Of a DNA stretch of 64,000 bases, positions 31,833-43,236 are shown piece by piece (positions within the stretch are counted from its first letter, which is position 1; each line of letters begins with the position of its first letter). The stretch spans positions 1 to 64,000 of the forward strand of contig VXCM01000035.1 in NCBI GenBank assembly GCA_014773175.1, in the 5' to 3' direction. The notes beneath the pieces were generated by a model. That model did no database searches. It saw nothing but the letters and a program-made list of their open reading frames with translations, and was not told the DNA's origin. The DNA is from Lucifuga dentata (Eukaryota; Chordata; Actinopteri; Ophidiiformes; Bythitidae). The position numbers and the translations under genes were made by a program.

Positions 31833-32579
31833 TGTCCTTTCTTGCTCCTGTGGAATGATGTCTGGTCTCAAAGCAACAGGTTATTTTTCTCAAAATGTTG
31901 ATCATATTTCTGTTTTCTCGTATTTTATTTCACTGATTTTATCTGCAGTTTTAATGTCTGTAGCAGAAACTGACTTCATTCAGTGGCTTCATGTTCCATT
32001 TGTTTATGATATTGTTCAAAGGTGGTTGGATAAAAATAAAACATAGATGAATGAATGAAAAAACAAAAAACATGTAGGGAGTCATCGGCAGCCTTTAACG
32101 GTATGTTTTGCACTAAGTATAGAGTGTTCGAGCTTCATATTAAAAAACTGCGCTTTGCGCTCCAATACAACAAAATTTGTTACTTTATTTGTAAAAACTT
32201 AATAAATAAAAGTTGTTGGAATGAGAGTGTCTGGACTTTAATGCATGTAACCTATTACCTGTATTAGTTTGGGTGTTATATGATGGGACGTTTCAATGTC
32301 CAGATGAATGTATTTAACAGGTTTTTGGGTCCCAATGGAGCAACAGAACAACTTAAATAAGAGATGAACAGACAGACAGAAAGACGGACAGTTTTGCATT
32401 AAGGCCTAAACTACAGGACTGAGATTTTAAAAGCTTTTGTTTTAAGGACTTTTGATAGCCTGGTTTTTTGAGATCTCAGGTGCTAAATCCACACACCCAG
32501 ATAACTAAACTTTTAAGTTGTACTTCCTGTCTCACAAATCATTAATAAGTTGTTTTTCCTCCTCTCCAAAAAACATTAG
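30230..32579. other. Intergenic or distal UTR DNA
   Basis: AT-rich, with a GAT run at about 31143-31160, (CA)n at 31801-31830 and AATAAATAAA at about 32199-32210, a possible distal poly-A site. No gene was recognised. Confidence 0.5.
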
Positions 32580-32851
32580 AGGTTTGATTGGATAGGAGAG
32601 ATGCCTCTCAGACTTCAGGAGTCCGAGAAGGTTAAAGAGCTGGTGGAGAAGGAGGAAAGGGAGGAGGAGGATTAGATTAGTGTCCTTAGGAAGAGGAGGA
32701 CGAAGATGATTCTGACATGGATGACGAGAAGATATGGTTAAGTCTGTTGATAAAAGAGATGCCACTCAGGCTGAAGAAGGAGTCAGAAAAGGAGGAGGAA
32801 GAAGACTCAGATATAGACGAGGAGAAGATGGAGGACATGGTGAAATATTAA
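32580..32851 (+). repeat. Imperfect tandem pair encoding an acidic peptide pattern
   Basis: GAGATGCC(T/A)CTCAG(A/G)CT occurs at about 32599 and 32758, each followed by GAG/AAG-rich sequence. The second unit is open from 32690 to TAA at 32849-32851 and reads EEEDEDDSDMDDEKIWLSLL then IKEMPLRLKKESEKEEEEDS. The first unit reads EMPLRLQESEKVKELVEKEE before a stop. It may be a purine-rich minisatellite or a decayed coding fragment. No start codon or splice context was identified. Confidence 0.4.
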
Positions 32852-33198
32852 GGAGTCAGACTCACATAGTTTTGAGGTGGTATTCCAATGAAGGAGGAAT
32901 AAAGAAAGAATCAGGCTTTGCTAGGTGAGCAAAAAATCCAAGAAGAATTGACCGGTTGCCTTTTTAAGGCTTTTCCATCGTTCAGGACATGAAAAGTCTC
33001 ATCAAAAAAAAAAAAAAAAAAAAAATCAAGTTTTAAATATTTAAAATTTGTTATGAATTGTTTTTGTTCCGCATTTTATTTTGTTCCATAGAACTTGTTT
33101 TTATTCTCTATTTTTATAAATTTCACAGTGAGACATGACAGAGAGTTCATCTCTCAGTCTTACAAGATTGAGTTTATAGGTGTTGATCAATCGTATTG

Positions 33199-33221
33199 AT
33201 TGGTTTTAGAAAATATAAAAT
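33199..33221 (+). promoter_or_regulatory. Candidate tspan11-like promoter: inverted CCAAT and TATA box
   Basis: ATTGG (CCAAT on the minus strand) at 33199-33203 and TATAAAAT at 33214-33221. They lie about 1.05 kb before the coding exon and 170 bases before a strong donor (gtgagt at 33391). Inferred from motifs only. Confidence 0.35.
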
Positions 33222-33244
33222 ACGAGTTTAGCAGAGCACGTAAA

Positions 33245-33390
33245 GGCATCACTGCTGCACGAGCCCACAGGTCAACCCGAAAGCAACAAGCTTGTCTGGA
33301 CCAAACGCTCACTGTTAACAGTAAATATACTGTGATTTAACGGAGATATTCGCACCACGACGTTATTTTTCCACACCAAGTCCTGCTCTG
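33245..33390 (+). other. Candidate non-coding first exon of the tetraspanin gene
   Basis: CpG-containing sequence beginning about 25-30 bases after the TATA-like box and ending CTGCTCTG before donor gtgagt at 33391. The next acceptor (ttttcttcag, 34269) is 879 bases downstream. The start coordinate is a guess from TATA spacing, and no transcript evidence is available. Confidence 0.3.
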
Positions 33391-34269
33391 GTGAGTGTAG
33401 GCTGCTGGTTTAAGACGAAAATGTAAATTTATCGATTTATTTGCAAGATAATTCTACTTAACTTTGTCCTGCACACCAACGACGCAGGTGTTTTTTTTTT
33501 TTTTTCCCATCAGGATGCTCGAGCTTCAGACCGTCCTTTCGAGGAACAAAGTTTTGGAAATGGCCTTAAATTACACAGTGTTATTGTATTTATATCTGAC
33601 AGAGGAAAAGTCAGAAAGTATATTTGCGTGGCATTTTATATCATTCCCACGAGAAAGAACCGTTGTTACGGTAATTGACTGACAACGCACCGCAGGCTAG
33701 CAGCGATCTCATCAATTTTGTCAATCATCTTTTTTTTTTTTTNGGGGGGGGGGGCTTAAAGTTACAACCAGTAATTAAAAATTTCAAAAATAGAAAAATT
33801 GCCTACAAAAACAAAACAAAACAAAGGCCTGATTTATTGCCAGATATGTTAAACATATCTTCCATAACGATCTTACAGTTTTTGGCCTTACTTGCTAGAA
33901 TGACTGTAGGAAGGCCACACTAAGCCTGTATTTTTTATATTGTAAAACACTTTCCAGACATATACTACTTGCCCAGACATTTATATTGCTGGTGTTCAGC
34001 TCCTTGACTAATATCTGCACTTTTTCCTTGCTGAAGGACTGCTGTAAATCAATGGAACTCTAAGTGCGTCCCACCTCATACCCTCTTATTTACAGTAGTA
34101 AAAGTGTTTATCTAATTAATGATTCATAGCTTTATGATGTGTTCATGAAGTTTGAATCAGATTTGAGAAAATAGTGTTCCACAAATGATGCTTGTGTTGT
34201 GGCGAACGTTCCTATTTCTTAGTATCCTCATCATGTATTGAGATGGAATCTGATCGTGCTTTTCTTCAG
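33391..34269 (+). other. Probable first intron of the tetraspanin gene
   Basis: Contains a poly-T/poly-G junction with an N at 33743 (33731-33754), an unresolved homopolymer. Otherwise AT-rich with nothing recognised. Confidence 0.35.
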
Positions 34270-34376
34270 ACTTGACCTGGAGGAAGGAAGATGTCAGCAT
34301 ATATAAAGACGACCAAGACGACTGGCTGACTGTGTGTCTCAAGTACCTGCTCTTTGTGTTCAACTTTCTTTGCTGG
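34270..34376 (+). CDS. tspan11: First coding exon of a TSPAN11-like tetraspanin, frame broken by 2 bp
   Basis: Tetraspanins are four-helix membrane proteins that organise membrane microdomains. Reading from 34305 gives KDDQDDWLTVCLKYLLFVFN then FLCW, ending in phase 0 at donor gtaagt (34377). This matches the start of TSPAN11 (human MAHYKTEQDDWL, LKYLLFVFNF) and more loosely CD151 (GTVCLKYLLF). QDDWL fits TSPAN11 best. The ATG at 34291 begins MSAY, as expected for residues 1-4, but a TATATA run at 34300-34305 has two bases too many, so the ATG frame runs MSAYIKTTKTTG and stops at TGA. The in-frame sequence upstream of 34305 has no ATG back to a stop. This is either an assembly or sequencing error, a real frameshift allele, or a start in another exon. 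The remaining exons (rest of TM1, extracellular loops with CCG motif) were not found before 64000. Confidence 0.8.
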
Positions 34377-34476
34377 GTAAGTTTGACAGATGTACATGTA
34401 AATAATCTATGTTAAAATTAAATCATTACGTAAATACATAAAAGATGACACTTCTCGTCATTTGTACTTGTGCAAC

Positions 34477-34930
34477 TATAAAGGACCCCTCCGGTGATTT
34501 ACATCTTTAAGCCCAATAAATGCTGCCCACATACATGTTGCTGACAACCAGTTTCCAAAATCTAAATCCATATTTTAGTTTTCCTCTTACTTTGCCAAAT
34601 CCCCTAATCTTTTGAAATCAAATATTCGATACCCCTAAGTTCAATGTTTCACCTGCTAACATATGTCTGAATGTAGAAGGAATGGTCATTTCTAATTTTT
34701 CAGTAAAAGCTGTCTTCTCCTAGGACTATATTCCCTGGCGGAGACATACATTGTCTTCCGTGCAGCTCCATCGAAATGAAATGAAAACAGGCAGTTTGGA
34801 AGGCAGGAAAAAATTCTAAAATTTACCTCTCAGTCACATACATTTTGGGAAACAGTTGTCAGTAACGTAACATGGATGCTGGTGGTATTTATTGGGCTCC
34901 AACGTGCTAAATCGCCAGCATTTCCTTTAT
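34477..34930 (-). mobile_element. MITE-like foldback element, copy 2 (inverted orientation)
   Basis: Begins TATAAAGGACCCCTCCGGTG and ends with TTTCCTTTAT. The core contains GGACTATATTCCCTGGCGGA, shared with the other copies. It lies 100 bases downstream of the tetraspanin exon, inside its likely intron. The ends have drifted from TTAA. Confidence 0.75.
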
Positions 34931-36000
34931 TTTTGACATTCAGTACAGCTACCTTTGTTGATGTGAATACCTGTGAAGTTTGGGATGAAAAAATGAAAGT
35001 AGTTTTAACATTTTGAGACATTACTATATATGTATTTAAGGGGTGGATTGACTAAAAGTGATGTGAACATATATTTGAGATAAACAGACGAGTATCTAAT
35101 ACACAGCAGTACACAGCACTTTACTGCAAGTTTTATAAATAAGCTGTGAGATCCACATTGAAGGAGTTGGAGGTAAAACTTATCTGTTAAAAATGTAATA
35201 ATTTGTCTTTGAGATGATTTTACGTTTTACCCTTTGACCTGCAGGATGACTGTGTTTTCATATGCTATGCAGTAAGACCACTGAGCCACCAGAGGGCAGC
35301 AAACTCTTTGCTATTGGCAATGATACAGGTTTAATGTAGAAATGTCAGATAATCCCAGAGTTCTGCTAAAACTCACCACTAAAAGAGAATCCACAGATGA
35401 TTTGGCTTCTTCCAACTCTTGGAGGAGTTTTCTGTAGCAACGCAGGATTATGTTTCTTTATTCTGTGTTACATTATCCTGGATAATGTTTCCATTGATTT
35501 ATTTGCACTGTGATCCTTTAGGGCCTCTTGGAGATCTGCCAGATTTGGATCAAACATGTTTGGTCAAATGATTATGTGTGTCTTTGTAATATTTGGAGTC
35601 ACTGGTTGAATTTCAGACAAATGCCAGTGAAAGCGAGCGCATCGCATAGTTTTGCAGGACTTCATTTAGATCTTTTTTTTTTTTAATCTTTGTTTTTTCC
35701 TGCATCACATCATACATACAAGTGGCGTGTCTAGACTCGCAAGGTGACACATGTTTGAGTGAGCTCTGAGGTTTTGATGTCAGCACATTATCATGTAATT
35801 TGCAGCTCTGATACTTATTCAAAATATTTCAGCAGCTGAAAGAGAGGAGATCATCAGAACTTTCCTTGTGCCTGGGGTCACTCTCAAATCCAAATCAGAA
35901 AACAATGTTTGTTCCCATCTAAAAACACATTATTCATGATGTAGCAGCAGCTTAGATTAGCATGTTTTGTTGCAGGGGGGATCTTATTGACAGCATATAT
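34931..36000. other. Probable tetraspanin intron with CTCF-like site
   Basis: AT-rich, with the CTCF-like word at 35286-35300 and a poly-T at about 35673-35685. No exon was recognised. Confidence 0.45.
35286..35300 (+). promoter_or_regulatory. CTCF-like core motif CCACCAGAGGGCAGC
   Basis: Exact fit to the commonly cited CTCF core (CCASYAGRKGGCRS). Weaker relatives occur at 10614-10626, 45791-45805 and 55461-55475. Motif match only; occupancy is unknown. Confidence 0.5.
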
Positions 36001-36595
36001 TTAAAGGACCATATCACCCATTTTCCATGTTTGAGCCTAATATATTCAATTTTCATACATGCAACATTACTGACAATCATTTCCCAAAGCATACTACTGG
36101 AACGGTGAATTAAAAAAATTTTTTTGCTACCTTCCAGACCACCATTAGTTTCAGTTTATTCTGGTACACTATTAAAATCAACTTGTTGATACTTGAAACA
36201 TTCTTGGGATAGGTAATCCATCATTGTGAACAACACTTATATTCAGGTTTTTTCGAAGTTTCATAATTTTAGCATTAGGGTTAGGGTTAATGTAGCATGA
36301 ATGTATGTCTCCACCGGGAAATATAGTCCCAAAAGAAGACCTGCATTTATCAAAAACTTTTTAACGACCGTGACTTCATAAGGCTGCATAACTATTAGCA
36401 GGCGAAACATCGATTTTTAAGGTGGGTGTATCACTTGAATATTTGACTTTGAAAGATTAAAAGATTTTGCAAAATATCAGGAAAGCTGAAATACAGTTTT
36501 ATCCTTTGGGAAATGATTGTCAGTAACATAGCATGTATGAAAATGGAATATATTAGGGGGCCAAACATGCAAAATGGGTGGTATGGTCCTTTAAG
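36001..36595 (+). mobile_element. MITE-like foldback element, copy 3 (best preserved)
   Basis: TTAA at 36001-36004 and 36592-36595. The first ~95 bases (TTAAAGGACCATATCACCCA and on) and the last ~95 (reading TTAAAGGACCATACCACCCA on the other strand) are inverted repeats with few mismatches. The unique middle contains CATGAATGTATGTCTCCACC and TATAGTCCCAAAAGAAGACC. TTAA targets are used by piggyBac- and Kolobok-type transposons; an AGG start after TTAA fits Kolobok better, but the assignment is inference. Confidence 0.9.
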
Positions 36596-38944
36596 GCTGT
36601 ACCATGCACAGAGTTTGTGTGCTATTACTGAAATTTGTTGACTCCGCACTTTGTTGTGTTAATGTCGTTTGTCTTTGAAAAGATATATGACTTCCTTCCT
36701 TTTGGTTCCCTTCATCTCTAACTTATTGACTTTGTGCTGTTTCATAGCGATCTGTCTTTGTCACCCATTTAGGAAACAAGAGTTTGGCTGCTCTCCAAAA
36801 TCTGAGCTTCAGTGAGCCTACAAACTCTGTCAGTACCTTTGTCTTCATCACCTATAAGACGATGGCTCTCATTTCCTACAGACGTCATACACCATAGGAG
36901 GCTGTACGCACACAAACACACACTGTGTACGGAGGACGCACCATTCCTGACCAGATATACACTCACAACCCAGCGAGGTTGCACATATTAGCATGCGGTT
37001 TCCACCCCATGCCAGGAAAGACCATGAGGAAGAATTGGGAACAGCTGGAGATTCACCACTCCCATGTGTTGAGGCCTATGTGCATCAACACGCACACACA
37101 AACTTACACCTTCGTGCCTCCTCATAACTCACATCATAGCTGCGGGGATGATATTTTAAATGGGACAGCTCAAGAAGTTAGCTCAGAACACATGTTGCAG
37201 TATCATTTATCTGTCAACCGTGTGTTGGCACATGTACAGAAAATGTGTAATACATGCTGCTAAAAGGCACACAAATTTGTAAGGATTAACCCTGTAAAGA
37301 GAACTTTAAAAGTTATTCCAGGACGGAGCAAAAAACAAACTGTCCTGAAATCATTTCTAACTCCTGTTGCTATTCTAATCTAATGCGTTTATTTCAGTGC
37401 ATGTTTGCATGTTTGCCTGCCATCGCCATCGCGTGCCTGAGCTCTGACTTTTCTGTGTCTATATAAGGCTTTTTGTTCAGCTCTCATAAAACGCATTCTG
37501 GCACAACCAAGCCATTGTCTTAGAGCATGCACCTGTGTTCAATATGCGAAGAAATACCCGAAACTGTGGTCGAGGCATTGCGGTGCTTTCAGAATAATAG
37601 ATGTGTGGGAAACGACTTGTGTCATACATTGTGTGAGGAATGCAACGAGCCTGAAGGTGAATGAGTGAACGAAGCGAATGACGTCTGCTTAAGGATTCAT
37701 TATGTTAAACGTCGTTCTCTGCTGTCTGCATTAGCATTCAGGCCCACAGGGAAGACAATAAGGATCCTGTGTGGAAGTGAAGTGGCAGCCAACTAGGTCT
37801 GCCTGAAGCCACACACAAATACAGGCGCTAGACAAAACAATAAATGCTTCTCGGAAAAGGGCTTTGAAAAGTTGCCCTCACTATTACGAACACCGTTAGA
37901 AAGGCGGGTCAGATTAGGTTGAATGCCAGTAAGCATTAGTCAGCTTTAAAATAGCTCCAAACACAGATCCAAGTCATCTGCGCCGAATTTGCAGGTGTAT
38001 CAGTCAAAAGTTGAAGTATATAGTGTGCTGGTTGTGTAATAATATCTAGATCTTTTGACCAGTCTTTGACCTCTGATGCATCATTTCTTACTTTTATGAT
38101 TTGTCGTTTTCAGTGAAATTAGCACTTCACGTTGGGTTCGGTGTGCGAAGACAGCTTTAGTCCAGAGCGGAACCGGTTCTGCATCAAATCTGCTTTCTAA
38201 AGTTTGCCTCTGGCCTGCATATAGAAACACATTTGTTCTGGTCATAAATGTGTTTGGCAGATTTCAGCAGGGATCAAAGGGAAGGAGATGATGTGTCAGA
38301 TAACTTCAGCACTGGACGTCAAAGCGGAGCAGCCACGAGAGACTCACACCAACATAAATCCAAACGCCATACTGCTGTCAGCAGACGGCCATGTGTCAGC
38401 AGCCCGAGAGAGCCAGAGAAACAATAGGAGGCGCCAGATGTGCGGTGTGATTGTTGTTGGTGTTTGTAGACATTTTTGTCAATTCCAAATCCAAGCTAGG
38501 CATTAAGATTTTGTGTGTTGCATAATCTGATTTAAAATCTGAAAGGAAGATATGAGGTCTGTGATGTGGACATTTACAAGAGATTATATTGTAAACAGAG
38601 ATTGAAATTTTACACAACAATGACGTATCCTTGTGTCATCCATGGAAGTAACTTTGAACCATTGTTTCTTCAATAATAGTTTCCCTTTTGGCATTTAAAT
38701 TACATGTGTGGTTCCTTGTAATACTTTACATGTTGCCTCTAGGAATGTATATGCAGAGCAATTAGAAACCATGATTGAGTGCTGAATCTTGGTACATTGA
38801 GTTACGTTTTCAAAGACTGCTTGCTGCTGCCTCCTGAAGAGCTCAGACTACTAAATCAATGATAAAATCTCCTTTTCCACAACAAATTAGGGTGTCAGTA
38901 GTTATTCACTTCTTCCAAATCTTGGTGCTACTTTTTAGAGGACA
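36596..38944. other. Non-coding DNA, nothing recognised
   Basis: Moderately GC-balanced single-copy-looking sequence. Reading frames of up to about 110 codons have no recognisable domain and no splice context. Confidence 0.45.
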
Positions 38945-39510
38945 TTAAAGAACTATACCATCCATTTTGCATGTTTGAGCCTAATATATTCAATTTTCAT
39001 ACACATAACGTTACTGACAATCATTTCCTAAAGCATACTACTGGAATGATGAATTTTATTATTTTTTTTCCTACCTTCCAGACCGCTGTTGGTTTCAGTT
39101 CATTCTGCTACGCTATTAAAATCAAGTTGTTGATGCTTGAAACATTTTTGGGATAGGTAATCTATCATCACAAACAAGACGTGTATTCAGGTTTTTTTTA
39201 GAAGTGACATAACTTTAGCGTTTAAGCCCAATAAAAAGCATGGAGTGAATGTATGTCTCCACCGAAGAATATAGTTCCAAAAGAAGACCTGCATTTATTG
39301 AAAAATTTAAATGACCGTGACTTCATAAGGCTGCGTAACTATTAGCGGGCAAAACATTGATTTTTAAGGTGGGTGTATCGCTTGAATATTTGAGTTTGAA
39401 AGATTAAGAGATTTTGCAAAATATCAGGAAAGCTGAGGTACAGTTTTATCCTTTGGGAAATGATTGTCAGTCAGGCTCAAACATGCAAAATGGATGGTAT
39501 GGTCCTTTAA
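38945..39510 (+). mobile_element. MITE-like foldback element, copy 4
   Basis: TTAA at 38945-38948 and at the 3' end (39507-39510). Closely similar to the copy at 36001 through the middle (GAATGTATGTCTCCACCG, AAGAAGACCTGCATTTATTG). The 3' inverted repeat lacks about 30 bases present in copy 3. Confidence 0.9.
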
Positions 39511-40633
39511 GTCCTAAAGGTGGATTTAAGTTGACCTACATCTCTGTTTTCATGTGACTGTTGTACGATCACACTAAAAGTGTAACAGTTGCTGCTTGCC
39601 TGAATCCCTCTGCATCAACCAGGCTCACAGTGTTGCACAAATCTGGATTTTTCCGAAATTTGTTCAACATTATAAACAAAAAGATTAAGATTTCAAAAGT
39701 TAATAAACCTTAAAACCCATAAGTGACACTGCAGACACGATGTTATTGTTTTGCTAGAGTTTGTGGTAGGGAGCGATGACAACTTAAACTCAAAAGCAGG
39801 ACATACAATAGACAAAATAGACTTAATGGCATTGCATAGAAGATGGCTGAAGGTGTGATAGAAAGTGTCGTGAACTTGAAGAGCACCATGACAGGTAAGT
39901 TTTAACAGTTTACACTGGAAAAAAAAAAAGAAAAAAAAACNTGAAGAGCACCATGACAGGTAAGTTTTAACAGTTTACACTGGAAAAAAAAAAAGAAAAA
40001 AAAACAGTTATGCTGAAAACTAAGGCTGAAAATGTTTTTATCAGTGGCTGCAGCCAGCAAAAAGAAACATCTTGTATTCACTCATATAAGAAAAGTTTCC
40101 ACAAATTAAAGCTGTTTTTTTTTTGTTTTTTTTTTCCCTATTTGGGAATCATAAGGATTTAGTACAAAGATATGTTGTAGGTAGGTAGGTTATATAGATT
40201 ATTTTGTAGGTTATGTAGAACTGTAATATGTCATATATGTCATATAACATTTAAGGTTGAGTTTATAAGCGCCTGCTAGAGTCTTGCCCAAACCCATATG
40301 TTGTGCAATTCAATCCTGCTCTCCCTAGAGGAGAGAAATCTGTGGTTTGTGAAGTATGTGCATCTGCCTCACAGTGTGTGTGTGTGTGGGNGGGGGGGGG
40401 GGGGGGGTCTTTGTCCATGGGAGAGTGAGTTTAGATGGAAACAAACTTTAGAAAGTGTTTCAAGACAGCGTTTCAAAAGCCTTCTGTCTGATGATGATGA
40501 TGATGATGATGGGTGTCGTGTTGATGAGGATGTTGACTGATACCAAACAGATGACGGGGTGGATTAAACAGCCACTAAAAGTACCATGTGGTGGTACGTT
40601 GGTGAAACAGTAACAAAAAAACAAAACATGCAT
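39511..40633. other. Non-coding DNA with assembly duplication and poly-G gap
   Basis: A 64-bp unit is repeated exactly at 39877-39940 and 39942-40005 around an N at 39941 (assembly artefact). A GTAG run (about 40177-40189), poly-G with N at 40391 and a GAT run (40491-40510) follow. No gene was seen. Confidence 0.7.
39877..40005. repeat. 64-bp direct duplication around N (assembly artefact)
   Basis: 39877-39940 and 39942-40005 are identical with N at 39941. Non-coding. Confidence 0.9.
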
Positions 40634-41183
40634 TTCAAGGATCATACCGGTGATTGTGCATGTTTGAGCCAAACAAATAGAACCTGTATACATGTTATGT
40701 ACCAACCATTTTCCAAAACATACCACTAGATTGGTACATTTTAGAGTTGTTTTTCCTACCTTTTAGACTGCCATCAGTTTCAGTTCATTCAGTACATTAT
40801 TAAAATCTATTTGTAGAGACATGAAACGTGCTTTAGATATGTAATCCATCACAGCAAACAAAACGTCTATTCAATTTATTGTTGAAATAACGTAATTTTA
40901 GCATTTCAACAAGGAGCTACGCAGAAGAAAATTTATGTCTCCGCTAGGGAATATAGTCCCAAGAAAAGACGGCTTTTACTGAGAAATTAAAATGACTGTG
41001 CCTCCTACAATTTAGCAGGCAAAGGTTGAATTTGAAGGTGGTTTTATCACCCGAACATTTGATTTTTGAAAGCTTAGGGGTTTTGGCAAAATATAGAGGA
41101 AAACTAAAATCTGGTTTTATGTTTTTGGAAAATGGTTTTCGGTAACGTAACGTGTATGCGGGTAGCATTTATTGGCCTTTTAA
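40634..41183 (+). mobile_element. MITE-like foldback element, copy 5 (diverged)
   Basis: Starts TTCAAGGATCATACCGGTGA and ends GGCCTTTTAAA. Shares GTCTCCGCTAGGGAATATAG and CATCAGTTTCAGTTCATTC with the family but is more diverged and has lost a clean TTAA at the 5' end. Confidence 0.75.
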
Positions 41184-42273
41184 ATTGCAGAGAAGACTGT
41201 GACACCAGAATGTCTACGCTGTTGTGAAAAAGCATCCTGTGATACAGCAAACGGGCAAAGTTCACACTTAGCGACATGATAAACAAGAACGATGTCCTAT
41301 TGTGTGCTTGACCTGCATCAACCACTCTGACAGCTTAGATTTCCGTGCTTACACGATCGAGGTTTGTGTATCAGCATTGGTCTTTTTATTGAATAGATTG
41401 TTGTGATTTGCGGTTGGTGATTAGATTTGCTTACATTACGACGATACTTTGCAAGCCTGTTTTCCCAGCGTGAGTCAGAGAGAGAAATGTCTGTTGAGTC
41501 TAAAGAACATGTTTCAGTGTGACGAGTGTTGTGTTGGTCATATGTGGTAAATCAGGCCAGTATGGAATTTCGTGCTCCCAGTATGTCAGGAGTGCTGGAC
41601 TTTAACATGCTTCTTTTCCTCACTGCTGGTGTCACTGCGCCGTGATTTATATGAGTTGAGGGTTTGAGGCTGTAATGCTACAAGCTGCTCGCGGTCTGTC
41701 CTACACACAGATTTCACATATGTGTTGTACTTTGTTTGAAAGTCAACCGATTTTTGGCTAGTACACACAAACAAAGGTTTTACAGAAGGCTTTATATTTG
41801 TTTCTCAGTAAAAACCATTTTACGAATCTCTAAAGTGCTTTTTTTTTTTTTTTNTTTTTTTTTTTTTTGCATCTAAGTACAGTTGCATGTTCTTTCCATG
41901 TGATTCCATCATATCTCGTTTGGCTTTTCCGCCATTGAAAAACGTGAGAAATTATAGAGCGGTGGTGTTGGTTTAAACACGGAGGGCTGTGAGTTGGAAA
42001 ACATAAGGCTATTGTATAAAAACCAATTAGACTGTCAGCCGGTGTTTGTTTATGCGCGGAGATGAATAGATGAGGAAGAGGCTGATATGATATTTGGAAG
42101 GAGTGTGTATTTATCAAAAACCGGAAAAAAAAAGGGCACAGGAACAAACTAGCGTGAGAGGAAGTTTTTGCTTCTTCCTCTGTGATTGATTGTGGGCAGG
42201 AGAGCATGGGAGCGACCTTGACTTGGTTGAGAGAGAGAGAGAGAGGGGGAGAGACAGAGAGACAGACAGACAG

Positions 42274-42336
<63 letters not shown>

Positions 42337-42640
42337 TAAACAGGCTCTCGTGCCTTCTGGAAGGTAAACACTGAAACAGGAGGCACTGCGCCATTACATC
42401 ACATGGCCTTGAGAGTTAAGATTGTGGCAATAAAGACAAATGGCACAGAAAGGGCAGAGAAAAGATGTTGTTTGTTTGTTGTTTAGACTTTGAGAATGAG
42501 CCAAACTCAATGGAGAACCCAGACTAAACGAACACAGGGCGTCATATGGAGGTGTTTCGGAAAGCAGATTTCGTTATCTGGCGTTTTTGGAAAAACATAG
42601 ACGATCGGATGATGATGCATCCAGTTATTTCCATACTGGT
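41184..42640. other. Non-coding DNA with poly-T gap and (GA)n
   Basis: Poly-T with an N at 41854 (41840-41868) and a compound GA/GACA microsatellite at 42230-42331. Peptides of repeated Arg-Glu or Ser-Leu from this tract are artefacts. Confidence 0.65.
42230..42331. repeat. (GA)n/(GACA)n compound microsatellite
   Basis: GA-rich from 42230, interrupted by GGGG and GACA units, then pure GA to 42331. Confidence 0.95.
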
Positions 42641-43236
42641 TATAAAGGACCATACCACTCATTTTGCATGTTTGAGCCTAATATATTCAGTTTTCATACA
42701 TTTAACATTACTGACAATCATTTCCCAAAGCATACTGGAATAGTGAGTTTAAAAAATTTTTCCCTACCTTCCAGACCACCATTGGTTTCAGTTCATTCTG
42801 GTACGCTATTAAAATCATACTGATTAATGATACTTGATAGTTGATACTTGAAATGTTCTTGGGATAGGTAATCCATCATTGCAAACAAGATGTGTATTCA
42901 GGTTTTTTCAAAGTTTTGTAATTTTAGCGTTTAAGTGTAATAAAAAGTGTGGAGTGAATGTATGCCTCCACCAGGGAATATAGTCCCAAAGGAAGACCTG
43001 CGTTTAAACAACCATGACTTCATAAGGCTGTGTAACTATTAGCAGGTGAAATACCGATTTTTAAGGTGGGTGTATCGCTTGAAAATTTGACTTTGAAAGA
43101 TTAAGAGATTTTGCAAACTATCAGGAAAGCTGAAATACAGTTTTATCTTATGGGAAATGATTGTCAATAATGCAGCATGTATGAAAATTGAATATATTAG
43201 TCTCAAACATGCAAAATGAGTGGTACGGTCCTTTAA
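42641..43236 (+). mobile_element. MITE-like foldback element, copy 6
   Basis: Starts TATAAAGGACCATACCACTC and ends GGTACGGTCCTTTAA. Middle as in copy 3 (GAATGTATGCCTCCACCAGG, TATAGTCCCAAAGGAAGACC), same orientation. Confidence 0.88.

Noticed and set aside
36925..37263. 112-codon + strand frame
   Set aside because: No family resemblance, His/Thr-rich from CA-rich sequence, and no splice sites that extend it.
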